From Pseudomonadota bacterium (GTDB lineage: Bacteria; Pseudomonadota; Gammaproteobacteria; Burkholderiales; Gallionellaceae), in the NCBI GenBank assembly GCA_021783995.1, contig JAJXTH010000002.1:98976-160381 (forward strand): a stretch of 61,406 nucleotides of DNA. The letters are read 5' to 3'. The position numbers and the translations under genes are program-made. This document shows positions 25,635-34,842 of the stretch, in pieces; the stretch's first letter is position 1; each line of letters opens with the position of its first letter. Under the pieces are notes generated by a model, which was not told the origin of the DNA, did no database searches, and saw only the letters and a program-made list of their open reading frames with translations.

Positions 25635-28142
25635 ATGGGCGCGGAACTGGGCCTTACCAAATCTGAAGCAGAACGCCGGCTGGCTGAAGCAGGCTACAAC
25701 GAACTGGCGCCGCCACACGCGCGACGCGTGCACGAAATCGCAGCCGACATCCTGCGCGAGCCGATGTTCCTGCTTCTTATCGCCGCAGGCGTCATTTATC
25801 TCCTGCTGGGTAGCCTGGAAGACGCGCTGATGCTGCTATGCTTCGTCCTGATCGTCATCGCCATCACGGTATTCCAGGCGCAAAAGAGCGAAAGAGTGCT
25901 TGAAGCCCTGAGAGAATTGTCCAGCCCGCGCGCGAAGGTCATGCGAGACGGGAAGCCTCAGCGCATCGCAGGACGCGAGGTCGTGACAGGTGATATTCTT
26001 CTGTTATCCGAAGGAGACCGCGTTTCAGCCGATGCGGTATTGATCAGCTGCAACGACCTGATGGTCGACGAATCCATGCTGACCGGGGAGTCCATTCCCG
26101 TGCGCAAACAGGCAGTGAATCAGAATACGGCGATGGAGCCCGGCGGAGACGACCAGCCTTACGTCTATGCTGGCACGGTTCTGGTCCAGGGTAGCGGCAT
26201 CGCGCGCGTCATAGCGACAGGAAAGTCGAGCGCCATCGGGAAAATCGGCAAGTCGCTCGAGCACACCTCGTCCGGCACATCCCCCCTTCGCATACAGACA
26301 GCGCACCTGGTACGCCGCCTGGCATTGATAGCGGTTTTCATCTGCACGAGCCTGGTTCTGATCTATGGCTATACGCGGGGCCACTGGCTGAACGCCCTGC
26401 TTTCAGGGATCTCGCTTGCGATGTCGACCCTTCCTGAAGAATTCCCTGTGATCCTTTCCGTGTTCATGTCTCTTGGCGCATGGCGCATCTCGCAGCACCG
26501 CGTTCTCACGCGCAGGCTGGATGCGATCGAGACGCTGGGTGCGGCCACCGTGCTCTGCACGGACAAGACGGGCACCCTGACTCAGAACCGCATGACCATC
26601 AAAAAGCTCTATGGAAGCGGACTGATGCTGGATGTCAAAACGCTCGAGGATCTTCCGGAGCCCTGGCATGAGCTGGTCGAATTCGGCATACTTGCAAGCG
26701 AAAAGGAACCCTTCGATCCCATGGAAAAGGCGCTGCACGAGCTCGGCAAGCGCACGCTCGACGGCAGCGAGCACCTGCACGAAAACTGGGAGATCGTCCA
26801 CGAATACAGCCTCTCCCCCGAGATGCTCGCGATGTCCCATGTCTGGCGGGGAGAGGATCAGCCGCATCACATGGTCGCAGCCAAGGGCGCACCTGAAGCC
26901 ATCATAGACCTCTGCCATCTCGACGAAAGCGAAGCGGATGCCATCTCCCGGATCGCTTCCGGCATGGCCGACGAAGGGATGCGCGTTCTGGGCGTCGCGC
27001 GGGCAAAACTGCAGCAGGACGGGGAATGGCCAAAGCAGCAGCATGACATCGAATTCTCCTTCGTCGGATTGCTCGGACTCGCGGACCCCGTGAGGGAGGG
27101 CGTCAGGGAGGCTATAGCCCAGTGCCGCACCGCGGGCATAAGGGTCGTGATGATTACCGGAGACCACGCGAGGACCGCTACCGCGATAGGCCGGGAGCTC
27201 GGCCTGCCGAGCGAGCGCGTCATAACTGGGGCAGAGCTTGCAGCGCTATCCGATGAAGAACTGAGGGCAAGTCTCAACAGCGTGCAGATATTTGCGCGCA
27301 TCGCGCCGCAGCAGAAACTGCGCCTGGTTGAGAATCTGAAATTGAACAATGAAATCGTCGCGATGACCGGTGATGGCGTGAACGATGCGCCCGCGCTGAA
27401 AGCGGCGCACATAGGCGTGGCGATGGGAAACCGCGGCACCGATGTCGCCCGCGAAGCAGCTGCCCTGGTGCTTCTGGACGACGACTTCACTTCTCTGGTT
27501 GTGACGGTGCGCCTCGGGCGGCGCATATACGACAACCTGCGCCGCGCGATGAGCTATACGCTATCCGTACATCTGCCCATCGTCGGCATCGCGATGCTGC
27601 CGGTATTGCTTGGCAGACCGCTGATCCTGATGCCCGCACACATCATGTTTCTCGAACTGATCATAGGCCCGACCTGTTCGATATTCTTCGAGAGCGAGGC
27701 GGAAGAGAAAAACATCATGGAGCGCCCGCCGAGAAGCGCCAACGAAAAGCTGTTTTCCGGAACGCGGCTTCACATCAGCCTCTGGCAGGGAGTGGCTGCA
27801 CTGCTCTCCGCCCTCATCATCTATGCCTGGGCATCTCTCCAGTCTCTCGACAAGGACACGGTGCGCGCGCTCGTCTTCAGCGTCATGGTGGCAGGCAACA
27901 TAGCGCTAGCCCTGATCAACCGCTCTCCTTCAAGAACGCAGGACAACCCGGCGCTACTCTGGATACTGCTGGGAAGCTCGGGATCTCTTTTGCTTGTGCT
28001 TAGCATCCCGATGCTGCGCGAGCTGTTTCATTTCTCGGGCAGCATATCCTTCATACTGTTTGTCGGTTTTCTTTCGGCGCTGTTCACGGCAGGCCTAAGC
28101 CTTGCCTCCAGAAGAAGGCTCAGCTCCGGTACTGGCATTTAG
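25635..28142 (+). CDS. P-type cation ATPase, PEEFP subgroup
   Basis: 835 residues from the ATG at 25635. Order: cation ATPase N domain, actuator with LTGESIPV, M4 with TLPEEFPVIL, phosphorylation site CTDKTGTLTQNRM, nucleotide site KGAPEAII, MITGDHA and TGDGVNDAPALKAAHIGVAMG. It resembles type II (Ca2+/Mn2+) pumps, but the M4 motif is PEEFP instead of PEGLP, and the helix around PAHIMFLELIIGPTCSIFF lacks the acidic Asn/Asp pair of calcium pumps. The ion is open; the gene lies next to fur and iron uptake genes, overlapping the fur 3' end by 23 bases. Confidence 0.9.
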   Translation: MGAELGLTKSEAERRLAEAGYNELAPPHARRVHEIAADILREPMFLLLIAAGVIYLLLGSLEDALMLLCFVLIVIAITVFQAQKSERVLEALRELSSPRAKVMRDGKPQRIAGREVVTGDILLLSEGDRVSADAVLISCNDLMVDESMLTGESIPVRKQAVNQNTAMEPGGDDQPYVYAGTVLVQGSGIARVIATGKSSAIGKIGKSLEHTSSGTSPLRIQTAHLVRRLALIAVFICTSLVLIYGYTRGHWLNALLSGISLAMSTLPEEFPVILSVFMSLGAWRISQHRVLTRRLDAIETLGAATVLCTDKTGTLTQNRMTIKKLYGSGLMLDVKTLEDLPEPWHELVEFGILASEKEPFDPMEKALHELGKRTLDGSEHLHENWEIVHEYSLSPEMLAMSHVWRGEDQPHHMVAAKGAPEAIIDLCHLDESEADAISRIASGMADEGMRVLGVARAKLQQDGEWPKQQHDIEFSFVGLLGLADPVREGVREAIAQCRTAGIRVVMITGDHARTATAIGRELGLPSERVITGAELAALSDEELRASLNSVQIFARIAPQQKLRLVENLKLNNEIVAMTGDGVNDAPALKAAHIGVAMGNRGTDVAREAAALVLLDDDFTSLVVTVRLGRRIYDNLRRAMSYTLSVHLPIVGIAMLPVLLGRPLILMPAHIMFLELIIGPTCSIFFESEAEEKNIMERPPRSANEKLFSGTRLHISLWQGVAALLSALIIYAWASLQSLDKDTVRALVFSVMVAGNIALALINRSPSRTQDNPALLWILLGSSGSLLLVLSIPMLRELFHFSGSISFILFVGFLSALFTAGLSLASRRRLSSGTGI

Positions 28143-28545
28143 ACTTCACGCAGTTGGCATAGATGTATAGCGAATGGTCGTGAAGTTCGAAGCCGCGCTC
28201 TGCAGCGGCCTTCTTCTGGCGCTGCTCTATGGTCGCGTCGAAGAACTCCTCCACTCTTCCGCACTGAAGGCACACGATGTGGTCGTGATGATCGCCCTGG
28301 TTGAGCTCGAACACCGACTTGTCCCCTTCGAAATGGTGCTTCACCAGGAGTCCGGCCTGCTCGAACTGGTTGAGAACCCTGTACACGGTCGCAAGCCCGA
28401 CATCGTCACCGCTTGCAAGCAATTTCTTGTAGACGTCCTCCGCGCTCAGATGGCGCTCGCTGCCGCTTTCGAAAAGGCTCAGCACCTTGAGTCTGGGAAG
28501 CGTGGACTTCAGCCCTGCGCTTTTGAGATGCGTCAATTCGTTCAT
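28120..28545 (-). CDS. fur: Ferric uptake regulator Fur family
   Basis: 141 residues: winged helix (LKVLSLFESGSERHLSAEDV, then ATVYRVLNQFEQAGLL), metal site HHDHIVCLQCGRVEEF and a C-terminal cysteine pair region (CVKSKC). Typical Fur that represses iron genes when Fe2+ is plentiful. It is transcribed away from the cupredoxin-FTR1 operon across a shared region with a Fur-box-like dyad, so it probably controls both. Overlaps the P-type ATPase gene tail to tail. Confidence 0.94.
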   Translation of the reverse strand: MNELTHLKSAGLKSTLPRLKVLSLFESGSERHLSAEDVYKKLLASGDDVGLATVYRVLNQFEQAGLLVKHHFEGDKSVFELNQGDHHDHIVCLQCGRVEEFFDATIEQRQKKAAAERGFELHDHSLYIYANCVKSKCQYRS

Positions 28546-28605
28546 GGCGATGCCCCCGCTGATGGAATGAATGAATTATATCAAAAAATGTTATTGCAAT
28601 TACGA

Positions 28606-28634
28606 ATGAGAATGATTAGCATTAGCATACTCAT
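28606..28634. promoter_or_regulatory. Fur box between fur and the iron permease operon
   Basis: An imperfect dyad from ATGAGAATGATT to TAGCATACTCAT, with internal hexamers like GAATGAT and GCATTAGC, close to the Fur consensus of NATWAT units. It lies 18 bases before the cupredoxin ATG and 61 bases before the fur ATG. Confidence 0.75.
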
Positions 28635-28651
28635 TTAAGAAAGGATGCGAC

Positions 28652-28984
28652 ATGCGACTCATCTTGACCCTGCTGGCGGCAGCCGCGCTCTCCAGCAATG
28701 CTGCGCTGGCCGCGGACGAAATCACCCTGGTCGTCGACCACCAGAAATTCTCCCCTTCCGAGCTCAGCATCCCGGCCGGCGTCAAGACGAAAATCCTGAT
28801 CCGCAATCAGGATGCGATGCCGGTCGAATTCGAAAGCTATGACCTGTCGCGCGAGATCGTCGTGCCAGGACACGGTGAAACCTCCATCTATGTCGGGCCT
28901 CTGGAAGCGGGAACCTATCAGTTCTTCAACGATTTCGACCACGACATGAAGGGAACCATCACCGTCAAGGCAAAGGGAAACTGA
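28652..28984 (+). CDS. Periplasmic cupredoxin-domain protein (EfeO-type cupredoxin)
   Basis: 110 residues with a signal peptide (1-21, ending ALAAD). The rest is a cupredoxin fold close to the Cupredoxin_1/EfeO N-domain (ITLVVDHQKFSPSELSIPAG; VPGHGETSIYVGPLEAGTY). Metal ligand candidates include H29, E64/Y66 and the closing DFDHDMKG. In related operons such proteins bind or oxidise iron for the FTR1 permease. First gene of a Fur-box operon. Confidence 0.88.
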   Translation: MRLILTLLAAAALSSNAALAADEITLVVDHQKFSPSELSIPAGVKTKILIRNQDAMPVEFESYDLSREIVVPGHGETSIYVGPLEAGTYQFFNDFDHDMKGTITVKAKGN

Positions 28985-28986
28985 TC

Positions 28987-29808
28987 ATGCTTTCGACCGC
29001 AGTCATCATGTTTCGCGAAGTGCTTGAGGCATCCCTCATCATCGCCATCGTGTTAGGCGCCAGCCGTGGCATAGAAAATCGCGGACGCTGGGTTGCATCA
29101 GGCGCGCTGCTTGGCCTTCTGGGAGCCGCGATCGTCGCAATTCTTGCCAACCTCGCATCGTCCGAATTTTCCGGAAACCCGCAGGCCCTGCTCAATGCTG
29201 CAGTCCTGCTGGGTGCCGTGGCAATGCTGACCTGGCACAACGTCTGGATGAGCGCGCATGGCAGACAGCTGTCAACGGAAGCCAAGGCGCTGGGCAAAGA
29301 TGTGGAATCGGGACAGCGCCCCATGACCGCGCTGATGCTGATCACGCTGGCAGCCGTGATGCGGGAAGGCTCGGAGGCCGTGCTTTTTCTCTGGGCGATC
29401 GCAACCGGCGGCGAACAGGGCTCGAACATGCTGATCGGAGGACTGAGCGGCGTCATCGCCGGCATCCTGACAGGCCTTTTCCTCTATCTCGGATTGCTGC
29501 GCATCCCGACCCGGCACTTCTTCGGCGTCACGAGCTGGCTGATCCTGCTTCTTGCAGCAGGACTGGCTGCCCAGGCCGCGGGCTTCCTGAACCAGGCAGG
29601 CCTCTTGCCTTCGCTTGGCAATGGCATCTGGAACACATCAGGCATCCTCAGCCAGAACAGCCTCTTCGGACAGTTTCTTCATGTGCTGATCGGCTACATC
29701 GCGCGTCCCTCAGGCATACAGGTCCTGTTTTACGCGGGCACGTTTGCAAGCATGTTGCTGCTGATGCGCACCTATGGGGGAAACCAAAAGAAGAAGGCTG
29801 TCTGCTGA
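28987..29808 (+). CDS. FTR1 family iron permease (EfeU-like)
   Basis: 273 residues, about seven membrane helices. The two REXXE iron-passage motifs are present: REVLE (residues 11-15, MFREVLEASLIIAIVLGASRG) and REGSE (near 121). Inner-membrane iron uptake channel. Starts 2 bases after the cupredoxin gene and overlaps the following gene by one base; the three form one operon under the Fur box. No peroxidase EfeB is present. Confidence 0.93.
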   Translation: MLSTAVIMFREVLEASLIIAIVLGASRGIENRGRWVASGALLGLLGAAIVAILANLASSEFSGNPQALLNAAVLLGAVAMLTWHNVWMSAHGRQLSTEAKALGKDVESGQRPMTALMLITLAAVMREGSEAVLFLWAIATGGEQGSNMLIGGLSGVIAGILTGLFLYLGLLRIPTRHFFGVTSWLILLLAAGLAAQAAGFLNQAGLLPSLGNGIWNTSGILSQNSLFGQFLHVLIGYIARPSGIQVLFYAGTFASMLLLMRTYGGNQKKKAVC

Positions 29809-30527
29809 TGAAAAGAATATTCGTCGGCGCGCTGTTTCTTTACGCGAGCGCGGCCCATGCAGACAACGACTTCATCGTCTATTCGCCAGCGGTCGTAGAA
29901 GGACAGACCGAGGTCGAGACCTACGGCTTCAACACCCAGGATGGCCGCAGCACGCTCAACGGTGCGAACGGATACAACATTTCCGTGGCGCACAGCTTCA
30001 CGAGCTGGTGGAAGGCGGAGGCCTATGTCGGGGAATTCAATCGCGACCCCGGGGGCCAGTCGCATCCTTCCGGTTACGAGCTCGAAAACACCTTCCAGCT
30101 GACTTCCCCCGGAGAATACTGGGCCAACGTCGGCTTTCTCGCAGCCTACGCCCACAGCAAGCTGCAAGGGGTGCCCAGCACGCTGGAATTCGGCCCGCTG
30201 CTGGAAAAAATATCCGGTCATGTAGACCAGCGGTTCAATCTCATCTTCGGCAAGGAAGTAGGCGCGGGTCAAAGCAGCGCCTACGCATATCGCGCAGCCT
30301 ACAGCATGGGCTACAACATCAATGCAGGGCGTGCCACCTATACGCCAGGCATGGAAGTCTACCTGCGCCCCGCGGACAATGCCTACCAGATAGGTCCCGT
30401 GTTCTCGGGCGAACTGAGATCGAGAGGCGGCAAGGAACTGGAATACAGTCTGGGCATGGTGTTTGGCGTCAACCCGGGCGCACCTGCCAGAACGCTCCTG
30501 ACTCGCCTTGAATACGAATTCTTCTGA
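29808..30527 (+). CDS. Predicted outer membrane beta-barrel protein, part of the iron operon
   Basis: 239 residues with a signal peptide (1-18, ASAAHA). Alternating strands rich in aromatic and glycine residues (WWKAEAYVGEF; YWANVGFLAAYAH; AYSMGYNINAG) and a final LLTRLEYEFF ending in Phe, the usual outer membrane sorting signal. No named family recognised. Its start is coupled to the FTR1 gene, so it likely serves iron passage or sensing at the outer membrane. Confidence 0.75.
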   Translation: MKRIFVGALFLYASAAHADNDFIVYSPAVVEGQTEVETYGFNTQDGRSTLNGANGYNISVAHSFTSWWKAEAYVGEFNRDPGGQSHPSGYELENTFQLTSPGEYWANVGFLAAYAHSKLQGVPSTLEFGPLLEKISGHVDQRFNLIFGKEVGAGQSSAYAYRAAYSMGYNINAGRATYTPGMEVYLRPADNAYQIGPVFSGELRSRGGKELEYSLGMVFGVNPGAPARTLLTRLEYEFF

Positions 30528-30533
30528 TGGCTT

Positions 30534-31502
30534 TCAGATCTGGCCGTAATCCAGATAGGTGATCATGTTTCGGCCCTGATTCTTGGAGAGATAAAGCGCG
30601 TTGTCAGCCGACTTGACCAGCATTTCCGGTGTCAGTCCCGTCGTGGGCTGAATGCTGGAAATGCCGCAGCTCACCGTCACATGCCCGTATGGGGAGTCCT
30701 TGTGTGGCAGCCCCAGTCTTTCCACCTGCTGGCGGATACGCTCCGCAACCAGGTTTGCGCCCCTCTCTGTTGTCTCCGAGAGTATCATCACGAACTCTTC
30801 CCCGCCATAGCGCGCGACCAGATCTCCCGGGCGGGGCGCTGCTCGGGAAACCTCAAGCGCGACTGCGACCAGACAGTCGTCTCCTTCCTGATGCCCGTAT
30901 GTATCGTTGTATTTCTTGAAGTAGTCGACATCCAGCATCACGACCGACAACGGCTTGCTGAGCCTCAGGCAGCGCCGCCATTCACGCGCAAGCGACATGT
31001 CAAACATGCGGCGGTTTGCGATGCCGGTCAGAGCATCCGTCATCGACAGGCGCTGCAATTCCTGATTCGCATCGTTCAGCTGGCCCGCAAGTTTCACCAG
31101 CGCGCGCTGCATTTGCACCAGCCGGTACATCGCCCGTACCTTGGCCTGAACCACCACACTGCCCACAGGCTTCATGATGTAATCGTCGCCGCCCACCTCT
31201 ATGCCGCGCGCCAGATCCTCGTCCTTTGACATCACGGAAAGGAATATGATCGCCGTCCATTCATCCTTGCCCTGCAGCCTGCGGATTTCCTTTGCAACTT
31301 CATAGCCGTCCGTGTCGGGAAGAATGATGTCCAGCAAGACGATGTCGGGGCGTTCCCGATTGTATATGTCTATCGCATCCTTGCCGTTTTCGGCAAGGAA
31401 CGGTTCAACACCCATGTCTTCGATATAACCGGAAATCGCCTTCAGCGCCACCTTGCTGTCTTCGACAACCAGCACCTTCAACTTGCTCAATCTCTTCGCC
31501 AT
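30534..31502 (-). CDS. Response regulator with GGDEF diguanylate cyclase domain
   Basis: 322 residues: receiver domain (about 8-125; phosphorylation Asp in DIVLLDIILPDTDGYE; Lys in IMKPVG), a coiled linker, then GGDEF domain (about 160-318) with an active RYGGEEFVMIL site. It makes cyclic-di-GMP in response to a phosphorelay. PleD/WspR-like. A possible inhibitory RxxD is not evident. No sensor kinase gene adjoins it. Convergent with the iron operon. Confidence 0.93.
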   Translation of the reverse strand: MAKRLSKLKVLVVEDSKVALKAISGYIEDMGVEPFLAENGKDAIDIYNRERPDIVLLDIILPDTDGYEVAKEIRRLQGKDEWTAIIFLSVMSKDEDLARGIEVGGDDYIMKPVGSVVVQAKVRAMYRLVQMQRALVKLAGQLNDANQELQRLSMTDALTGIANRRMFDMSLAREWRRCLRLSKPLSVVMLDVDYFKKYNDTYGHQEGDDCLVAVALEVSRAAPRPGDLVARYGGEEFVMILSETTERGANLVAERIRQQVERLGLPHKDSPYGHVTVSCGISSIQPTTGLTPEMLVKSADNALYLSKNQGRNMITYLDYGQI

Positions 31503-31578
31503 CGCGCCTGTTTCCGTTTATTCGATAATGACTCATCCACATCCTGCGATGCAGGAATTTCAAACAGGTGCTTTTAGA

Positions 31579-32748
31579 TCAACCACGGTGTATCGAAATA
31601 GACTGTACGCTCGCGCTCTCTATCCACTTCTTGACCCGGTTCGCATCGCCGATGCGCGTGCTCTTTCCGACCGAATCCAGCAGCACGATGATGACCGGAC
31701 GCTGGCGGATCTGCGCCTGCATGACCAGGCACCTTCCCGCCTCATTGATGAATCCGGTCTTGCTCAAGCCGATTTCCCACGAGTTGCTCTTGACCAGGGG
31801 ATTGGTATTATTGAAGAGCAGCTCCCTTCCGCGCCTTGCTTCCATGACTCGCGACGCAGTGGTCGTGAACTGGTGTATCAGCTTGTAGTTTCTAGCCGCG
31901 GCAACCATCTTCACCAGGTCGCGCGCAGTCGACACATTCTGGCTGTTCAAGCCTGTCGGGTCACGAAACGTCGTGTTTGTCATGCCGAGCTCGCGCGCCT
32001 TCGCGTTCATCGCAGCCACCGCAGCCGGCTTCCCGCCCGGATAGTAGCGCGCCAATGCAGATGCAGCGCGATTCTCTGAAGACATCAGTGCCAGGTTGAG
32101 CATCTCCCGGCGAGTGAAGGTCGTGCCGACCGACAGCCGCGAATGCGTGCCCTTGAGCGTATCGAGATCTTCTTCGGAAACACGGATCACCTCGTCCAGG
32201 TCGGGTTTTGAATCCAGCACCACCATCGCCGTCATGAGTTTCGTGATCGACGCGATCGGCGTGATTGCATCCGGATTTTTCGTATACAGCGGGCGCTGCG
32301 TCTCCTCGTCGTAAATCAGTGCAAAGGAAGAGCGCAATTTCGGGCTGGAATGAGGCTGAAAGAGACTGAGCCTGGTGTCGTACTTCATCGCAAGGCTTGC
32401 GTCATGTGCCGCTGCAGGCTTTTCATTTCCCGCCTGAACATTCACGGGAACTGTCTTGGGGGCCTCCGCCATCGGCGTTGCGTCCAGAATCGCCGCAACC
32501 TTGGCGGATTTGTCATCAGGCTCGCTGCGTTTTTCGGATTCCTTTCGAACAGCGACCTTGTGGTGATGTGCCCTGTGATGATGCGCGATCTTGCGGTGAT
32601 GCTCGGTCTTGTGGTGGTGCTTGCGGTGATGCTTGACATGATGCCTTGCAACGGGCTTGGTTTCTCCGACAGTATTACCGTCATTTTCACCCGCTTGCGC
32701 AATCAGCGCATTGCCAGCCAGCATGCAGATCAGTAATATTTTTTTCAT
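31579..32748 (-). CDS. pbpG: D-alanyl-D-alanine endopeptidase (PbpG/PBP7-like) with a His-rich segment
   Basis: 389 residues from the ATG at 32748. Signal peptide (1-19), then an unusual segment with 15 histidines between residues 36 and 63, then a linker and the S11 peptidase domain: SITK (S167-K170), SSEN and KTG in LSKTGFINEAG. It trims peptidoglycan cross-links in the periplasm. The His-rich stretch may bind Zn, Ni, Cu or Fe; relatives lack it as far as I know. Confidence 0.9.
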   Translation of the reverse strand: MKKILLICMLAGNALIAQAGENDGNTVGETKPVARHHVKHHRKHHHKTEHHRKIAHHHRAHHHKVAVRKESEKRSEPDDKSAKVAAILDATPMAEAPKTVPVNVQAGNEKPAAAHDASLAMKYDTRLSLFQPHSSPKLRSSFALIYDEETQRPLYTKNPDAITPIASITKLMTAMVVLDSKPDLDEVIRVSEEDLDTLKGTHSRLSVGTTFTRREMLNLALMSSENRAASALARYYPGGKPAAVAAMNAKARELGMTNTTFRDPTGLNSQNVSTARDLVKMVAAARNYKLIHQFTTTASRVMEARRGRELLFNNTNPLVKSNSWEIGLSKTGFINEAGRCLVMQAQIRQRPVIIVLLDSVGKSTRIGDANRVKKWIESASVQSISIHRG

Positions 32749-32915
32749 TTCATGCTCACTCAAAAACCCGACGGGTAAAAGGATACCCCAAAAAAAATAT
32801 AAATCAATATAAATCAAAAGGCAGGATGTTCTTGCTCCACACGTTTATGAAGAATCCTTGCGCCGCTTCGCCAGCAGGGTGAAATTATAGCTCTTATCCC
32901 ACTTGCGCGACGCAC

Positions 32916-34067
32916 TCAGTCCGCATTTTTTCCATAACCCAGCACACCGATGATCATGCGCACGGCGGCATAGCTCAATCTGGAGACGATGTGCCTGCCG
33001 CGGCTGATTCTGCGCCAGGATACCGGATCGATGCGCAACGCATCGCGAGAAATTGCAGCGTATAGCCTCTCGCGCAGTTCTGCGGAAAATCCTGAATCGG
33101 ACACCACGAGGTTCGCCTCGCGCGCAAGAAGCAGGCTGAAGGGATCGATGTTAGAGGAGCCCACAGTAGCCCACATGCCATCGATCACGGCAACCTTGGC
33201 ATGCAAGAAACTGGGCTGATATTCGTATATCTCTATGCCTGACTCGAGAAGCGAGCCATACAACGCCTGAGTCGCATGATGCAGCAGGCGATATTCCACC
33301 TTGCCCTGCAAAAGCAGGACCACGCGCACGCCGCGTTCGGCCGCCTGCATCAGCGCGCGACGAAAACCCAGGCCTGGCAGGAAATACGCATTCGCGATCA
33401 ACACTTCCCGCTTGGCGGCGCCTATCATCTTGAGATAGGCGCGCTCGATGTCGCGCCTGTGTCTCAGATTGTCGCGCAGCAGAACCTTGAGATTGGGCAA
33501 CGACGGAAGGCGCCCGTTTCCCCGCATGAAGCGCTCCATGCGCTTGCCGCGCGCCCAGGATACAGCCGCCCACAGCCTGCGCATCACGACATGCACGTCT
33601 CCTGCCACGCTGCCCTCGATGCGCACCGCAAAATCGAAGCGTGGCACGGCAGAATCTCCGTTGCGATTGGAGTCATCTATGATGTTGATACCGCCTATAT
33701 AGGCGATCTCGCCGTCCAGCACGACAAGCTTGCGATGCAGTCTGCGCAATCGATGGCGGCGCATCTTGAACCGGTACAGTTCGCGTCTGAACCACTGCAC
33801 GTGAACGCCGGCCGCCTCCATTTCGGAAAAGCAGCCGACAGGAAAATCGGCAGATCCGAAGCCGTCCATCAGCACGCGCACCACAACCCCCCTGTCGGCC
33901 GCACGTTCGAGCGCCGAGCAGACCATGCGGCCCGTCTCATCGGCTGCGAAGATATACGTTTCAAGATAGATAAAGCTCTGGCACGCATCGATGTCAGCCA
34001 GTAGCCTCGGGAAATATTCCGTTCCGTTCTGCAGCAACGCAAGCCCGTTTCCGTCTACCTGCATCAT
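32916..34067 (-). CDS. clsB: Cardiolipin synthase B-like phospholipase D
   Basis: 383 residues from the ATG at 34067, the first start after the stop of the upstream gene. Two PLD motifs: HRKLVVLDGEIAYIGG and HAKVAVIDGMWATVGSSN. These enzymes join two phospholipids at the inner membrane to give cardiolipin. The upstream partner is an endonuclease/exonuclease/phosphatase-family gene, the same order as ybhP-clsB (ybhO) in E. coli. Confidence 0.9.
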   Translation of the reverse strand: MMQVDGNGLALLQNGTEYFPRLLADIDACQSFIYLETYIFAADETGRMVCSALERAADRGVVVRVLMDGFGSADFPVGCFSEMEAAGVHVQWFRRELYRFKMRRHRLRRLHRKLVVLDGEIAYIGGINIIDDSNRNGDSAVPRFDFAVRIEGSVAGDVHVVMRRLWAAVSWARGKRMERFMRGNGRLPSLPNLKVLLRDNLRHRRDIERAYLKMIGAAKREVLIANAYFLPGLGFRRALMQAAERGVRVVLLLQGKVEYRLLHHATQALYGSLLESGIEIYEYQPSFLHAKVAVIDGMWATVGSSNIDPFSLLLAREANLVVSDSGFSAELRERLYAAISRDALRIDPVSWRRISRGRHIVSRLSYAAVRMIIGVLGYGKNAD

Positions 34068-34068
34068 C

Positions 34069-34812
34069 TCAATCAGCGAGCTCCAGGCTGGCCGAAAGAG
34101 CCGCATGATCCGACAGGCGCTGCCATGCGCCTCCCACATGCGCCTCGCTCTTCTTCACGCCAAATCCCCTTACGTATATGCGATCCAGGCGAAACATCGG
34201 CATTCTTGCCGGAAAGCTGCGCGCAAGCTTTCCGCCGTGCAGGCTGAATACGTCGTGCATGCCGAGCTCCTGCTCGATGATCACGCTCATCTGATTGCGC
34301 CAGTCGTTGAAGTCGCCTGCAATGATGACTGGGGCATCTTTCGGTATCTCGTTCTGCACATACTCGATCAATGCGGCCGTCTGCGTACGCCTGCCCCTTG
34401 CGAAAAGCCCGAAATGCGCGCACAGACAATGCACCCGGCGAGCTTCCCGAATCTCGATCTCGCAGTGCAGCAGGCCGCGGCTTTCGAAACGGTGCGCAGA
34501 GATGTCGGTGTTGATCATGCGCAGAATCGGGTAAGCGCTCAGAATCGCATTGCCATGATGGCCCGCCGCATAGACCGCATTCATGCCGTATGCGAAATGC
34601 GGCCAGCGCTTCTCAGCGATGAATTCGTGCTGCGCGCCCGCCGGATAATTGTCGAACTGGTGCGGATGGAAGGTATGCGCGCCCTGCACTTCCTGAAGGA
34701 ATACGATGTCCGCATCGAGCTCTCTCAGCCTGTCCCTCAGCTCGTGCAGGACCACGCGCTGATTGAAATAGGAGAGCCCCTTGTGGATGTTGTAGGTCGC
34801 GACTTTGAGCAT
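34069..34812 (-). CDS. Endonuclease/exonuclease/phosphatase family protein (YbhP-like)
   Basis: 247 residues of the DNase I-like fold: LKVATYNIHKG at the start, DIVFLQEVQG with the metal Glu, ICAHFG-like CLCAHFGLFA, IIAGDFNDWR and LSDHAALSA at the end. No signal peptide. Function of YbhP relatives is unproven; the constant pairing with clsB points to lipid metabolism more than DNA. Confidence 0.88.
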   Translation of the reverse strand: MLKVATYNIHKGLSYFNQRVVLHELRDRLRELDADIVFLQEVQGAHTFHPHQFDNYPAGAQHEFIAEKRWPHFAYGMNAVYAAGHHGNAILSAYPILRMINTDISAHRFESRGLLHCEIEIREARRVHCLCAHFGLFARGRRTQTAALIEYVQNEIPKDAPVIIAGDFNDWRNQMSVIIEQELGMHDVFSLHGGKLARSFPARMPMFRLDRIYVRGFGVKKSEAHVGGAWQRLSDHAALSASLELAD

Positions 34813-34842
34813 GGCGCATATTTTAACAGGCGTCCCTGCATG

